Assembly (NCBI RefSeq): GCF_905207245.1
Contig: NZ_CAJLKP010000036.1
Location: forward strand, 1 to 57,189
DNA: 57,189 bases
Reading direction: 5' to 3'
Origin: an uncultured Bacteroides sp.
Lineage (GTDB): Bacteria > Bacteroidota > Bacteroidia > Bacteroidales > Bacteroidaceae
Part shown: positions 8,440 through 17,713 of the stretch, piece by piece
How the letters are laid out: each line of letters opens with the position of its first letter
Numbering within the stretch: position 1 is the first letter of the stretch
Translations under genes and position numbers: made by a program
The notes under the pieces: generated by a model
Seen by the model: only the letters and a program-made list of their open reading frames with translations
Told to the model about the DNA's origin: nothing
The model's database searches: none

Positions 8440-9717
8440 TTATTCAAATTCTGCATCACTATTCAATACCTTTGCTGTTGGGTCGGCTGCTGTCTGGGCA
8501 TCACTGTGCCCTTCTTCAACAGGAGCTTCTACTTGCATGGGTATCTGTGCATCATGCTCCTGCAACTCTTCCAGTCTGGCTGTATAGCGGCTCACACTCA
8601 GTATCATACCGACATATGCACAATTGATAAGCGTAGAAGTACCTCCTTTACTGATGAGTGGAAGCGGTTGTCCGGTGACCGGTGCCAAGCCCACTGCCAC
8701 CATCATATTGAAGACGGCCTGCGACACGAGCAACAGCGCAATCCCTATAATGAGGAAGGCCGGGAATGTTCGGTCGCACTTCTTCGCTATACGCCCCACG
8801 CGTATCAGCAGGCAAACGTAGAGGAATACCACAAAGGCTCCTCCTATCAGCCCCAGTTCTTCTATAATGATAGCAAAGATAAAGTCGGAGAACGCCTGAC
8901 TAAGGAAGTCGCGTTGCACCGAGTTCCCCGGTCCTTTTCCCACGACGTGGCTCGTAGCTACGGCAATGCGGGCATGGGCTATCTGTGCATCCTTGTCTAT
9001 ATCGAATTTAGCGGCGGGCACTTCTTTGTCGTCCGTAAACTTCTCAATACGGGCGCGCCAGGTATCAAAGCGGTGGAGGAAAGGTAAATCACTGTTCTTT
9101 GTCAGTACCAAAAAAGTGACGCCTATAATGGCTACTCCTGCCAATCCACTCGCGAGTATCAACAGTTTCTTCATGGCCACCCGTCCGATGAACATCATCA
9201 GAAAGACAACGCCGAAGAGCAATGCTGCCGTAGAAAGGTTTTCCGGTGCAATGAGCAGGCAAATCACTCCCGTTATAATCATGATGCGCTTGAATGCTTT
9301 CGGGCTGGCCCCGTCCTCGTCCTGACCTTTCGAAAGGATGAATGCAGTGACGATGATGACAGCCATCTTCGCAATCTCCGAAGGCTGAAACTGGATACCC
9401 ATAAAGGTCATCCAGCGTGCTGCTCCGTTGACGCGTTCCATTAGCATGACGAGCCCCAGCAATACCACCGACAGGGGCAGTAGAAACACAGGGAACACCT
9501 GAAACCACTTATAAGGGATGTTATGCATAAACACTACTACCACGACACCCACCATCAGAATGATACTGTGCTGTGTAATCGGTCCCCAGTGGTCACCGCT
9601 CTTGTACGTCAGTGTAGACGCAGCACTGAACACTTCCGTAATGGAAATGAGACAAAGGAAGAGGAAGATTATCCAGATTACCTTGTCGCCTTTGAATATG
9701 CTTCTTAATAAGTCCAA
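8440..9717 (-). CDS. ftsW: Lipid II polymerase / division protein FtsW
   Basis: SEDS-family membrane glycosyltransferase of 425 residues that polymerises lipid II at the septum with its partner transpeptidase FtsI. About ten hydrophobic segments are visible. The family signature near the C-terminus (APVTGQPLPLISKGGTSTL) and the acidic residue in the extracellular loop region (QRDFLSQAFSDFIFAIIIEE, in parts) are present. A cytoplasmic tail of about 60 residues rich in E, A and Q follows the last helix. It lies between murD and murG. Confidence 0.95.
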   Translation of the reverse strand: MDLLRSIFKGDKVIWIIFLFLCLISITEVFSAASTLTYKSGDHWGPITQHSIILMVGVVVVVFMHNIPYKWFQVFPVFLLPLSVVLLGLVMLMERVNGAARWMTFMGIQFQPSEIAKMAVIIVTAFILSKGQDEDGASPKAFKRIMIITGVICLLIAPENLSTAALLFGVVFLMMFIGRVAMKKLLILASGLAGVAIIGVTFLVLTKNSDLPFLHRFDTWRARIEKFTDDKEVPAAKFDIDKDAQIAHARIAVATSHVVGKGPGNSVQRDFLSQAFSDFIFAIIIEELGLIGGAFVVFLYVCLLIRVGRIAKKCDRTFPAFLIIGIALLLVSQAVFNMMVAVGLAPVTGQPLPLISKGGTSTLINCAYVGMILSVSRYTARLEELQEHDAQIPMQVEAPVEEGHSDAQTAADPTAKVLNSDAEFE

Positions 9718-9750
9718 TGCTTTGCAAATTAAAAATTAATAATTAAAAAA

Positions 9751-11085
9751 TTAAAGAGCTCTCACACACTCCTTAAACTGGTCGCCGCGGTCTTCGTAAC
9801 TCTTGAAGAGGTCGAAGCTTGCGCAGCAAGGGCTCAACAATACAGTCTCGCCTTTCTTTGCCAGACGGAAGGCGGCATCTACTGCATCTTTCATGCCGGT
9901 TTGCACATCGGCGACAGGCAATCCCATGCGGTCGAAGAAATCGTGCAACTTTTCATTGTGCAAACCCAGATAAACCAGGGCGGAGCACTTTTCGCGTACC
10001 AAATCTTCAATTTCCGTATAGTCGTTGCCTTTATCCTTTCCGCCCAGAATAAGTACGGTTTTGGTCTTCATACTCTGTAAGGCATACCAGCAGGAATTCA
10101 CGTTTGTAGCTTTAGAGTCATTGATGAACTCTACGCCGCGCACGGTTGCCACTTTCTCCAGGCGATGTTCCACTCCTTTGAAGTCGGACAATGCCCGGCG
10201 TATATATTCTTTCTCTATTCCGGCAAGGTTGGCGGAGATGCCGGCGGCGAGAGAGTTATATAAGTTATGAGTACCTTGCAAGGCCAGTTTCTCTTGCTCC
10301 ATGTTGAAGGCGATAGGTTCGTTGATTTCCACTTCTCCGTCTTCTACATAAGCGATGGCTCCGTCTTCTTTCACGGCAGAGAATGGATAAAGGTGGGCGC
10401 GCAGCCCGTGTTTGTCCAATTCACGTTTGATGATGGGGTCATCGTTCCAGAAGATGAAAGCATCTTCCGGTGTCTGGTTCTGCGTGATGCGGAACTTAGC
10501 ATCCACATACTTCTGCATGCAATGGTCGTAGCGGTCCAGATGGTCGGGCGTGATGTTCATCAGCACGGCGATGTTGGCGCGGAAGTTGTACATGTTATCC
10601 AGTTGGAAAGAACTAAGCTCAATTACATAATAATCATGCTGTTCCGTTGCTACCTGCAAGGCGAGGCTGTTACCGATATTGCCGGCCAGACCCACATTCA
10701 GTCCTGCACTCTTGAAGATATGGTAAATGAGTGAGGTGGTGGTGGTCTTACCATTCGAGCCGGTAATACATATCATTTTAGCATGGGTATAGCGTCCCGC
10801 AAACTCTATCTCAGAGATGACAGGCGTTCCTTGCTCTTTCAGTTTCAGTATCATCGGAGCGTCGTTGGGGATACCGGGGCTTTTCACGACTTCATCGGCA
10901 TTCAAAATCAACTCTTCCGTGTGTTGTCCTTCTTCCCAGGCAATATTGTATTTGCCCAGCAATGCCTTGTATTTGTCTTTAATGGCGGACATGTCGGAAA
11001 CGAACGTGTCGAACCCCTGTACTTTGGCGAGTACGGCAGCACCTGCACCGCTCTCTCCGGCTCCTAATACTACAATTCTACTCAT
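9751..11085 (-). CDS. murD: UDP-N-acetylmuramoyl-L-alanine--D-glutamate ligase MurD
   Basis: Mur ligase of 444 residues that adds D-glutamate to UDP-MurNAc-L-Ala in the cytoplasm. N-terminal domain starts with IVVLGAGESGAGAAVLA. The ATPase domain holds the P-loop ITGSNGKTTTTSLI and the Mur-ligase NSKATN segment. The C-terminal domain ends with SPCCASFDLFKSYEDRG, typical of MurD. The ATG at 11085 gives the standard N-terminus. It lies between mraY and ftsW. Confidence 0.97.
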   Translation of the reverse strand: MSRIVVLGAGESGAGAAVLAKVQGFDTFVSDMSAIKDKYKALLGKYNIAWEEGQHTEELILNADEVVKSPGIPNDAPMILKLKEQGTPVISEIEFAGRYTHAKMICITGSNGKTTTTSLIYHIFKSAGLNVGLAGNIGNSLALQVATEQHDYYVIELSSFQLDNMYNFRANIAVLMNITPDHLDRYDHCMQKYVDAKFRITQNQTPEDAFIFWNDDPIIKRELDKHGLRAHLYPFSAVKEDGAIAYVEDGEVEINEPIAFNMEQEKLALQGTHNLYNSLAAGISANLAGIEKEYIRRALSDFKGVEHRLEKVATVRGVEFINDSKATNVNSCWYALQSMKTKTVLILGGKDKGNDYTEIEDLVREKCSALVYLGLHNEKLHDFFDRMGLPVADVQTGMKDAVDAAFRLAKKGETVLLSPCCASFDLFKSYEDRGDQFKECVRAL

Positions 11086-11099
11086 GGTCTTTTAAGTTA

Positions 11100-11216
11100 C
11101 GGGCTACCAGCTACAAGCTACCAGTGGGAGGCTGAAGTTGGTAGTTGCTACAAGTTTGTTTCTTATTAGCAGCCAGTAGCGAGCACTTGTAGCTTGTAGC
11201 TCGTCACTGGTAGCTC
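11100..11216 (-). repeat. Intergenic inverted repeat between mraY and murD
   Basis: Arms near 11100-11126 and 11183-11216 pair through words such as GCTACCAG and CTACAAG and their complements. A related direct copy (GTAGTTGCTACAAG) lies in the loop. It occupies almost all of the 133-nt mraY-murD gap. Confidence 0.65.
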
Positions 11217-11218
11217 TA

Positions 11219-12487
11219 TTATCTGATTTTTAATGTTATAATCGTTATCGCTGCCAGTACAATTGTCACAATCCAGAAACGAACAGTGATTTTTGATTCG
11301 TGGAACAGCTTCGTCGGTTTGGCAAACTTCACCGTGCACCCCGGTTCTATCAGACTCATGGAAGTGCGGAAATGGTCATGAATAGGTGTTCGCTTGAACA
11401 ATCTTTGTTTCACTCCCTTCCGTTTTCCGGCTTTATAATAGAAGCGTTGCAGGATAACCGATAAATTCTCCACCAGAAATACGCCGCAAAGAATGGGTAT
11501 CAGCAATTCCTTGTGTATGATGATGGCGAACACAGCAATGATACCGCCAATCGTCAAACTGCCCGTATCACCCATAAACACCTGTGCCGGAAACGCATTG
11601 TACCACAGGAAACCAATCATGGCACCGATGAAGGCACAGATAAAGATTACCAGTTCTTCCGACCCTGGAATATACATGATATTCAGGTAACCGGCATACT
11701 CGATATGGCTCGATACATAGGCCAGGATGCCTAATGCCAATCCGATGATTGCCGAGTTCCCGGCTGCCATCCCGTCCATTCCGTCATTCAGGTTGGCTCC
11801 GTTGCTGACGGCAGTTACTACGAAAATGGTGATGATTACAAATAATACCCAGCCTGCCGTCTGTGCATGCTTACCCATGAAACCTACAATGTCGGCATAA
11901 TCCAGGTTATTGCTTTTGAAGAACGGAATAGTGGTTTGTGTAGACTTGATGTCCTGTCCGGCATGGATTACCTCCATTTCTTGTCCGGGCTTCTGCACTT
12001 CAATGTTTTCACGGATAACAGCTTGTGGACTGAGGTAAAGCGTCAGGCCTACAATCAGTCCCAAACCTACCTGCCCGATAATCTTGAACTTTCCATGCAG
12101 ACCTTCCTTGTCTTTCTTGAAAATCTTGATATAGTCGTCGGCAAATCCCAGCGAACCCAGCCATACCGTGGTAATCAGCATCAATATCATGTAGATATTG
12201 CTCAGTTTACCCAGTAACAGACATGGAATGAGAATTGCCACAATGATAATGACGCCCCCCATGCTCGGCACACCTACCTTATCCACTCCGAACGGGTCAA
12301 TGCTGGCGTCACGCTGTGTTTCCGTAATCTGTTTCCGTTTCAGTAAGTTGATGAAACGGTCACCCCAGATACTTGAAATGAGCAATGCCAGAAGAATTGC
12401 CATCAGTGCCCGGAATGATGTATACCCGAACATACCTGCGCCGGGAATATCATATTTATCTAACCATTGAAATAAGTAATATAACAT
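11219..12487 (-). CDS. mraY: Phospho-N-acetylmuramoyl-pentapeptide transferase MraY
   Basis: Polytopic membrane enzyme of 422 residues that transfers phospho-MurNAc-pentapeptide to undecaprenyl phosphate, making lipid I. Conserved motifs include FADDYIKIFKKDKEGL (metal/substrate Asp pair), NLNDGMDGMAAGNS and MGDTGSLTIGG, plus the basic TPIHDHF loop near the C-terminus. A stretch of about 60 residues around position 160-220 (VQKPGQEMEVIHAGQDI and neighbours) is absent from the E. coli-type protein. A similar insert is common in Bacteroidota. It follows murE and precedes murD. Confidence 0.97.
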   Translation of the reverse strand: MLYYLFQWLDKYDIPGAGMFGYTSFRALMAILLALLISSIWGDRFINLLKRKQITETQRDASIDPFGVDKVGVPSMGGVIIIVAILIPCLLLGKLSNIYMILMLITTVWLGSLGFADDYIKIFKKDKEGLHGKFKIIGQVGLGLIVGLTLYLSPQAVIRENIEVQKPGQEMEVIHAGQDIKSTQTTIPFFKSNNLDYADIVGFMGKHAQTAGWVLFVIITIFVVTAVSNGANLNDGMDGMAAGNSAIIGLALGILAYVSSHIEYAGYLNIMYIPGSEELVIFICAFIGAMIGFLWYNAFPAQVFMGDTGSLTIGGIIAVFAIIIHKELLIPILCGVFLVENLSVILQRFYYKAGKRKGVKQRLFKRTPIHDHFRTSMSLIEPGCTVKFAKPTKLFHESKITVRFWIVTIVLAAITIITLKIR

Positions 12488-12506
12488 GTTGCTAGTGACC
12501 AGTTTT

Positions 12507-12570
12507 TTAGTGATTAGTGATTAGTGCTTTGCGGTATGACAACGCAGCCGCTAATCACTTATTACTAACC
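12507..12570 (-). repeat. Intergenic inverted repeat between murE and mraY
   Basis: Left arm 12507-12534 has tandem TTAGTGATTAGTGATTAG words and the right arm 12541-12570 the complement (CGCTAATCACTTATTACTAA), with a GC-rich inner stem. Its right arm runs over the murE stop codon. One-armed relatives with ATCACTAATCACT lie at 16740-16785 and 17690-17718. Confidence 0.65.
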
Positions 12571-14082
12571 GTTAAACACTCTATTTAATTCCTCTTTATC
12601 GTCAAAGTGATGTTTCACTCCTTTTATCTCCTGATAGTTCTCATGGCCTTTTCCGGCTACGAGAATTACATCACCTGATTGTGCCAGCATGCAAGCCGTT
12701 TTGATGGCTTCGCGGCGGTCGGCAATGCTGATGGTCTTTTGCATATCATCTTTGTCCAGACCGGCAAGCATGTCGTTGATGATGTCTTGCGGCTCTTCAA
12801 AGCGCGGATTGTCCGAGGTGATGATGACGCGGTCGCTTGCTTTGGCAGCTTCCTTTGCCATGATGGGGCGTTTACCCTTGTCGCGATTACCGCCTGCACC
12901 TACCACAGTGATGACTTTTCCTTTGCCTTCAAGTACGCCGTGAATGGCATTCAATACATTTATAAGTGCATCCGGAGTATGCGCATAGTCCACAATGGCA
13001 GTATATCCTTTGGGTGAGCGGATGGCCTCAAAACGTCCGGTTACCGGATGAAGGGTGCTGAGGGCAATCAGTACATCTTCCTCCTTTTTGCCAAGCAACA
13101 CGGCTGCACCGAACACCGCCAGCAAGTTTGAGGCATTGAAACGGCCAATGAAACGCACTGCCAGTTCGTGGTTGTTGAAGTCGAGCAACATACCTTCAAA
13201 GTGAGACTCCAGGATTTTGCCTTTGAAGTCGCAGAGGCTGCGCAAGGAGTAAGTATATACTTTAGAGCGCGTGTTCTGCGTCATGACGAGGCCATTCTTG
13301 TCATCCAGATTCGTAAGGCTGAATGCATTCTTGGGCATATCATCGAAGAATTTCTTCTTGGCTTTCAGATAATTTTCCACTGTTTTATGATAATCCAGAT
13401 GGTCGCGCGTCAGGTTGGTGAAGATGCCACCTGCAAAGCGCAGGCCGCTGATGCGTTTCTGGGCAATGGAGTGTGAACTCACCTCCATGAAAACATACTT
13501 GCATCCGGAATCTGCCATCTGCCCTAATAGTCGGTTCAGGGTGATGGGGTCGGGGGTTGTATGTTCAGTCGGTACGGCCTTATCGTCTATATAGTTGCAA
13601 ACGGTAGAAATCAATCCCACCTTGTAGCCGAAGTATCGGAATGTATCATATAATAAGGTGGCAATAGTGGTTTTTCCGTTCGTTCCGGTCACGCCTACCA
13701 GCTCTATCTTGGAAGTCGGGTCATCATAAAAAGTAGTGGCTACTTTGCCTACGGCATCTTCGCTGTCCTTCACTATGATGTAAGTGACAGTTGACGAGTT
13801 AACGAGTTGACAAGTTGAGGAGGCTGTGCCTTGTCCTCTTGTCTCCTTGTTCCCTTGTTCCCTGATCTCTTCGGGCACATCTTCACAAAGCACAGCCACG
13901 GCACCTTTTTCAATGGCGGCGGCGATGTAGGCATGTCCGTCTGTCTGGGTGCCGCGCATAGCCATGAACAGATGTCCGGCTTGCACCAGGCGGGAGTCTA
14001 TATTCACTCCCGTTATCTCCGTCTTTGTACTTCCGATAATCTGTATCGGTTGTATTGTTTTCAGTAATTCACTTAATACCAT
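12565..14082 (-). CDS. murE: UDP-MurNAc-tripeptide synthetase MurE, meso-diaminopimelate type
   Basis: Mur ligase of 505 residues that adds the third stem-peptide residue. P-loop VTGTNGKTTIATLLYDT, Mur-ligase signature VDYAHTPDALINVL and the C-terminal DNPRFEEPQDI are visible. The DNPR motif is associated with meso-diaminopimelate rather than lysine. Residues about 73-99 (EIREQGNKETRGQGT and onward) do not look like MurE. They are encoded by an octamer-repeat element at 13789-13864 that matches the intergenic repeats of this operon and keeps the frame. The insert sits in the N-terminal domain, between strands ending VLCED and beginning YIIVKD. Confidence 0.96.
   Translation of the reverse strand: MVLSELLKTIQPIQIIGSTKTEITGVNIDSRLVQAGHLFMAMRGTQTDGHAYIAAAIEKGAVAVLCEDVPEEIREQGNKETRGQGTASSTCQLVNSSTVTYIIVKDSEDAVGKVATTFYDDPTSKIELVGVTGTNGKTTIATLLYDTFRYFGYKVGLISTVCNYIDDKAVPTEHTTPDPITLNRLLGQMADSGCKYVFMEVSSHSIAQKRISGLRFAGGIFTNLTRDHLDYHKTVENYLKAKKKFFDDMPKNAFSLTNLDDKNGLVMTQNTRSKVYTYSLRSLCDFKGKILESHFEGMLLDFNNHELAVRFIGRFNASNLLAVFGAAVLLGKKEEDVLIALSTLHPVTGRFEAIRSPKGYTAIVDYAHTPDALINVLNAIHGVLEGKGKVITVVGAGGNRDKGKRPIMAKEAAKASDRVIITSDNPRFEEPQDIINDMLAGLDKDDMQKTISIADRREAIKTACMLAQSGDVILVAGKGHENYQEIKGVKHHFDDKEELNRVFNG
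13789..13864 (-). repeat. Octamer-repeat element inside the murE coding sequence
   Basis: Plus-strand words AGTTGACG, AGTTAACG, AGTTGACA, AGTTGAGG are followed by CCTTGTCC, TCTTGTCT, CCTTGTTC, CCTTGTTC. This is the same word family and arm order as the intergenic elements at 4946-5046 and 16257-16353. The element is read through in frame as about 26 residues of MurE. Confidence 0.75.
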
Positions 14083-14120
14083 ACCTTATTATATATAATG
14101 TATATTCTGTTTGGATAAAC

Positions 14121-16245
14121 TTAGTGAAGTGTCAATGCTATCGTTTGTCCCTTCACTACACGGTTTCCGCCCGGTATCGATTGGTTCTTCACCCTACCTA
14201 CGCCGTTCAGTCTAACTCTCAGTCCTTTGCTTTCCAGCAAATAGACCGCATCTTTTGCTCCCATTCCGATAACGCTGGGAACGGCATTCGAACCGGCTTC
14301 TTCCTTACCTTGCAGGATAACCGCACCGGGTGATGCCTGTGTATGTCCCCATGTCTTTCCCTTTCCGGGAGGAGAATTGTTTCTGTACCGGTACGTTCAG
14401 ATCGTTCAACACCTGCAACGCCTCGTTCATTTCTCCGGCTTTTACAGGAGGAATAACATTGCTTGTGCTGTCTATCGCGCTTCGTATATCGAACCGCAGG
14501 TTTTTCGCATATACTCTTTCGGCAATCTTTCCGAATACGCTACCTGCCATCAAGCCGCCTGAAGCGGGAAGTCCCGGCTTTTGAATAGAGACAATGCAAC
14601 TATATTTCGGCGCCTCTGCCGGGAAGTAACCGCAGAAACTTACCAGATAATTAACCCGTCCGCTTTTGTAACCTGCCGTACCCTGAGATACTTGTGCCGT
14701 ACCTGTTTTACCTGCCACAGAGAACTGTTTGCTTCCGGCCGGTTTTGCCAATCCTTGTGATACGACTTTCTCCAGAATATCGCGTATCTGTGTCAGAGTG
14801 CGGTCGGAGCATATCTTTGGGTTAATCACTTCGGTGGGGTATTCTTCCACGACTTCACCATCTTTTACGGCAGCTTTTACAAACTTGGGACGTACCATTA
14901 CGCCATTGTTGGCAATCGCATTATAAAAAGTCAGTATGTTGAGTGGCGGAACTTGCGTTTCATATCCGATACTCATCCAAGGCAAGGTGGTCTTGGCAAA
15001 GTATCTTTCTTTCGGACCTTTTATGTTCGGCTCTCCTTCACCGGAAATCTGTAAATGCAACGGCTGGTCGATGCTCATGCGCTTCAAGCCGTCCACATAC
15101 TTCTGCGGGTTATCTTTGTAATGCTTGTCGATGAGGTAAGAAACACCTACATTGGACGAAACTTCCAGGATGCGCGTTACATTGATTTTTCCATATCCCC
15201 CACGATGCCAGTTATGGTCTCTCATTTTGCTGCCGTACATATTCATGATACCGTTTCCGGTATCCACTTCTGTTTCCGGCGTGATTTTTCCGTCTTCGAG
15301 GGCCACCATGATAGAGGCAGTCTTGAATGTAGAGCCCGGTTCCATCATATCGCTGATGGCATTATTACGCATTTCATAATACTTGCCGTCACCTGCTTTC
15401 ATCATATTGACGATGGCTTTTACTTCGCCTGTCTCCACTTCCATCAGTACGGCTACGCCCACGGTGGCATTGATTTCTTTCAATTTGTCCACCAACGCTT
15501 TCTCGCAAATGTCCTGCATGCCTACATCGAGGGTGGAGATAATGTCACAACCATCCACGGGAGCTATATCCACGATGTTCAAGTATTTGTTCATTACCTT
15601 CTGGCGGTGAGTGATACCGTCACGGCCTTTCAGCAATGTGTCGAATGATAGTTCGATACCATTTTTTGCTCCCTGTGCAGTGTCGGCGTAAAGGTCGCCT
15701 AATGTACGGGCGGCGAGTGAACCGAACGGCTTCTTGCGCTGATTGTATACTTGTTCGTGGAAACCACCTTTGTACTTGTTCAGATTGAATACAGGCAGAC
15801 GTTTCGCTTCCTTATATTGAATGTATGAGATACGTTTGGGGTAAATCAGATAATTCCGGCTGCCTTTTTTACGTCCTTTTTGCAAGTGCGACTTGAATTC
15901 GGCGGTGCTTTTATCGGGAAATATCTTATGCAGTCCTTCGCAAATCTCGTTCATGTGGTTCACCAGCATGGTGTCCTTGGTGTATCCGCCCGCCTTGAAG
16001 TCCATATATATACGGTATTCGGGCAGGGAACTTGCCATCAGTTTGCCATCGGATGAAAGAATATTACCACGATTAGGCTTTACCGTCACGTTCTCTTTTA
16101 CAAAACGGTCGGCCACATCCTGCCAGTACTGTCGTTCGGCAAACATGATGATTGTGCCTTTTACGACAATAGCTATCCCCAGCAATCCCATTATAAGGAC
16201 TACAAAGAAGTAGCGGGTCATGATATTTTTCTTATTTACTGCCAT
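14121..16245 (-). CDS. ftsI: Septal transpeptidase FtsI/PBP (SpoVD-like) with apparent frameshift before the PASTA domain
   Basis: Class B penicillin-binding protein that crosslinks septal peptidoglycan. N-terminal membrane helix at about residues 12-32, dimerisation domain to about 220, transpeptidase domain with S305-T-F-K, S363-S-N and K513-T-G. The intact frame stops at 14305 after GTYTGITRCGYPAR. The next frame continues without interruption to a stop at 14121 and encodes TQASPGAVILQG, NAVPSVIGMGAKDAVYLLES and KGLRVRLNGVG, a PASTA domain. Removing one base from the GGG run at 14367-14369 joins the two into 707 residues. All catalytic motifs are upstream of the shift. It is either a sequencing error or a real loss of the PASTA tail. 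Confidence 0.93.
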
Positions 16246-16256
16246 TCTCTTCTTTA

Positions 16257-16353
16257 GTTGACGAGGTTTCCGGTTGACAAGTTGACGAGGCGGCTGCGCA
16301 GCTCTTGTTTCCTTCTCTCCTTGTTTCCTTGTCCCCTTATATTCTTGTTTCTT
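16257..16353 (-). repeat. Octamer-repeat hairpin between ftsL and ftsI
   Basis: Words AGTTGACG, GGTTGACA, AGTTGACG, then a GC-rich turn (GGCGGCTGCGCAGC), then CTCTTGTTT, CCTTGTTT, CCTTGTCC and relatives. Near-complementary arms of 8-nt words, as at 4946-5046 and within murE. Confidence 0.7.
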
Positions 16354-16747
16354 ATTTAATTAAATACGGTGGATTAGTCGAAGTCTGCAAATCACTCTCC
16401 TTGGTTGCAATGTATTCCTCAATGCGCGACTGGCGGCTTCGCTCCATCAACTCCGAACTGCGGGTGAGAGCATCGTATTTAATGTCAATCAATTCTTTCT
16501 TCAATTTATCTATCTCTATCATCTGTTGCTGGCAAGCATAGCGGTTGTGTATGTAAAACAGAATCAGCACCATTATCAGCACAAGCAATTTAGTCTGACG
16601 GCGGAAAAAGTCCGTTGCCAGAATATCGCCACCAATGATATTTTTCAGGGATGTACGGTTTTTAGCCTTCGTTGCCTTTTCCGCTTTCTCCGTTTTTTCA
16701 TTTACCTGCTTTTCTTCCATTTCTTTCATCGCTCCATCACTTATCAC
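16352..16747 (-). CDS. ftsL: FtsL-like cell division protein
   Basis: Small bitopic protein of up to 131 residues. A charged, lysine/glutamate-rich cytoplasmic start precedes one membrane helix at about residues 52-68 (LLVLIMVLILFYIHNRY). A heptad-like helix follows (MIEIDKLKKELIDIKYDALT), as expected for the periplasmic coiled coil of FtsL. Sequence similarity within FtsL is weak, so the assignment relies on topology and on the position between rsmH and ftsI. Start is uncertain: ATG codons at 16747, 16729 and 16720 are all possible. Confidence 0.8.
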   Translation of the reverse strand: MISDGAMKEMEEKQVNEKTEKAEKATKAKNRTSLKNIIGGDILATDFFRRQTKLLVLIMVLILFYIHNRYACQQQMIEIDKLKKELIDIKYDALTRSSELMERSRQSRIEEYIATKESDLQTSTNPPYLIK

Positions 16748-16785
16748 TAATCACTTAACGCCAATCACTATTCATCACTTTTTCT
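16740..16785 (-). repeat. One-armed TTATCACTAATCACT-type repeat between rsmH and ftsL
   Basis: The 27-nt gap and its edges carry tandem words ATCACTTATCACTAATCACT and CAATCACTATTCATCACT. They belong to the same vocabulary as the right arm of the murE-mraY element, without an opposing arm. A similar run (CATCACTAATCACTAATCG) fills the rsmH-mraZ gap near 17690-17718. Confidence 0.55.
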
Positions 16786-17689
16786 CCGCAATTCTCAGTT
16801 TGGCACTTCTCGACCTCGGATTACGCTCTATCTCCGCTTCGTCCGGTACAATTACTTTATTGTTTACCAACCGAAACGGTGTCTGCACATTTCCAAAGAA
16901 ATCTTTTTCCATCTTGCCTTCCACGTTTCCGGTTTTCATCATGTTCTTCACCATCCGATCTTCCAATGAATGGTAAGTAATCACTACCAGTCGTCCGCCA
17001 GGTTTTAAAGCCTCAGTAGCGGCATATAGCATTTCTTTCAGTGCCTCCATTTCCTGGTTCACTTCGATGCGCAGTGCCTGAAAAACTTTAGCCAGTTCCT
17101 TCTTCTCCCGTTCCCTACCAAAAAGCGGTTTAATAACTTCCAGAAATTCTCCGATAGTCGTTATCTTCTGTCCGGCACGTGCTCTTACAAGTACGGATGC
17201 CAGTTTACGGCTATTCTTTAATTCACCGTACAGGTAGAAGATGTCTGCCAACCGTTCTTCATCATAATTGTTTATGATATCTGCCGCAGTATCTCCCGCA
17301 CGTTTGTTCATGCGCATATCCAGTGCGCCGTCAAAGCGGAATGAGAATCCACGTTCGCTGTCATCGAAGTGATGGGAAGATACTCCCAGGTCGGCGAGTA
17401 TAGCATCCACTTCTTCTATGTTGTGATAGCGCAGGAAATTGTGCAGATACCGGAAGTTGCTCCGTACAAAGATGAAATGTGGATTATCCACAATGTTCCG
17501 TTCCGCATCCTCGTCTTGGTCGAATCCCAGCAACTGTCCGCCGTCTCCCAGCCGTGACAGTATTTCCCGTGAATGTCCTCCACCTCCGAAGGTTACGTCT
17601 ACATACGTCCCATCCGGTCGGATTTCCATTCCGTCCACACTCGGCATCAACAACACCGGTACATGATATGTCAACTCTTCATTTCCCAT
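16775..17689 (-). CDS. rsmH: 16S rRNA (cytosine-1402 N4) methyltransferase RsmH (MraW)
   Basis: SAM-dependent methyltransferase of 304 residues that modifies C1402 in the decoding centre of 16S rRNA. Signatures: VTFGGGGHSREILSRL (SAM loop), GFDQDEDAERN, LADLGVSSHHFDD and VITYHSLEDRMVKNMM, followed by the basic C-terminal RNPRSRSAKLRIAEK. It is the second gene of the dcw operon, as in most bacteria. ATG at 17689. Confidence 0.97.
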   Translation of the reverse strand: MGNEELTYHVPVLLMPSVDGMEIRPDGTYVDVTFGGGGHSREILSRLGDGGQLLGFDQDEDAERNIVDNPHFIFVRSNFRYLHNFLRYHNIEEVDAILADLGVSSHHFDDSERGFSFRFDGALDMRMNKRAGDTAADIINNYDEERLADIFYLYGELKNSRKLASVLVRARAGQKITTIGEFLEVIKPLFGREREKKELAKVFQALRIEVNQEMEALKEMLYAATEALKPGGRLVVITYHSLEDRMVKNMMKTGNVEGKMEKDFFGNVQTPFRLVNNKVIVPDEAEIERNPRSRSAKLRIAEKK

Positions 17690-17713
17690 TCATCACTAAT
17701 CACTAATCGTTAA

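Noticed and set aside
16257..16353. Octamer-repeat elements as a CRISPR array
   Set aside because: The units are 8-nt words in direct contact, with no spacers and no cas genes nearby.
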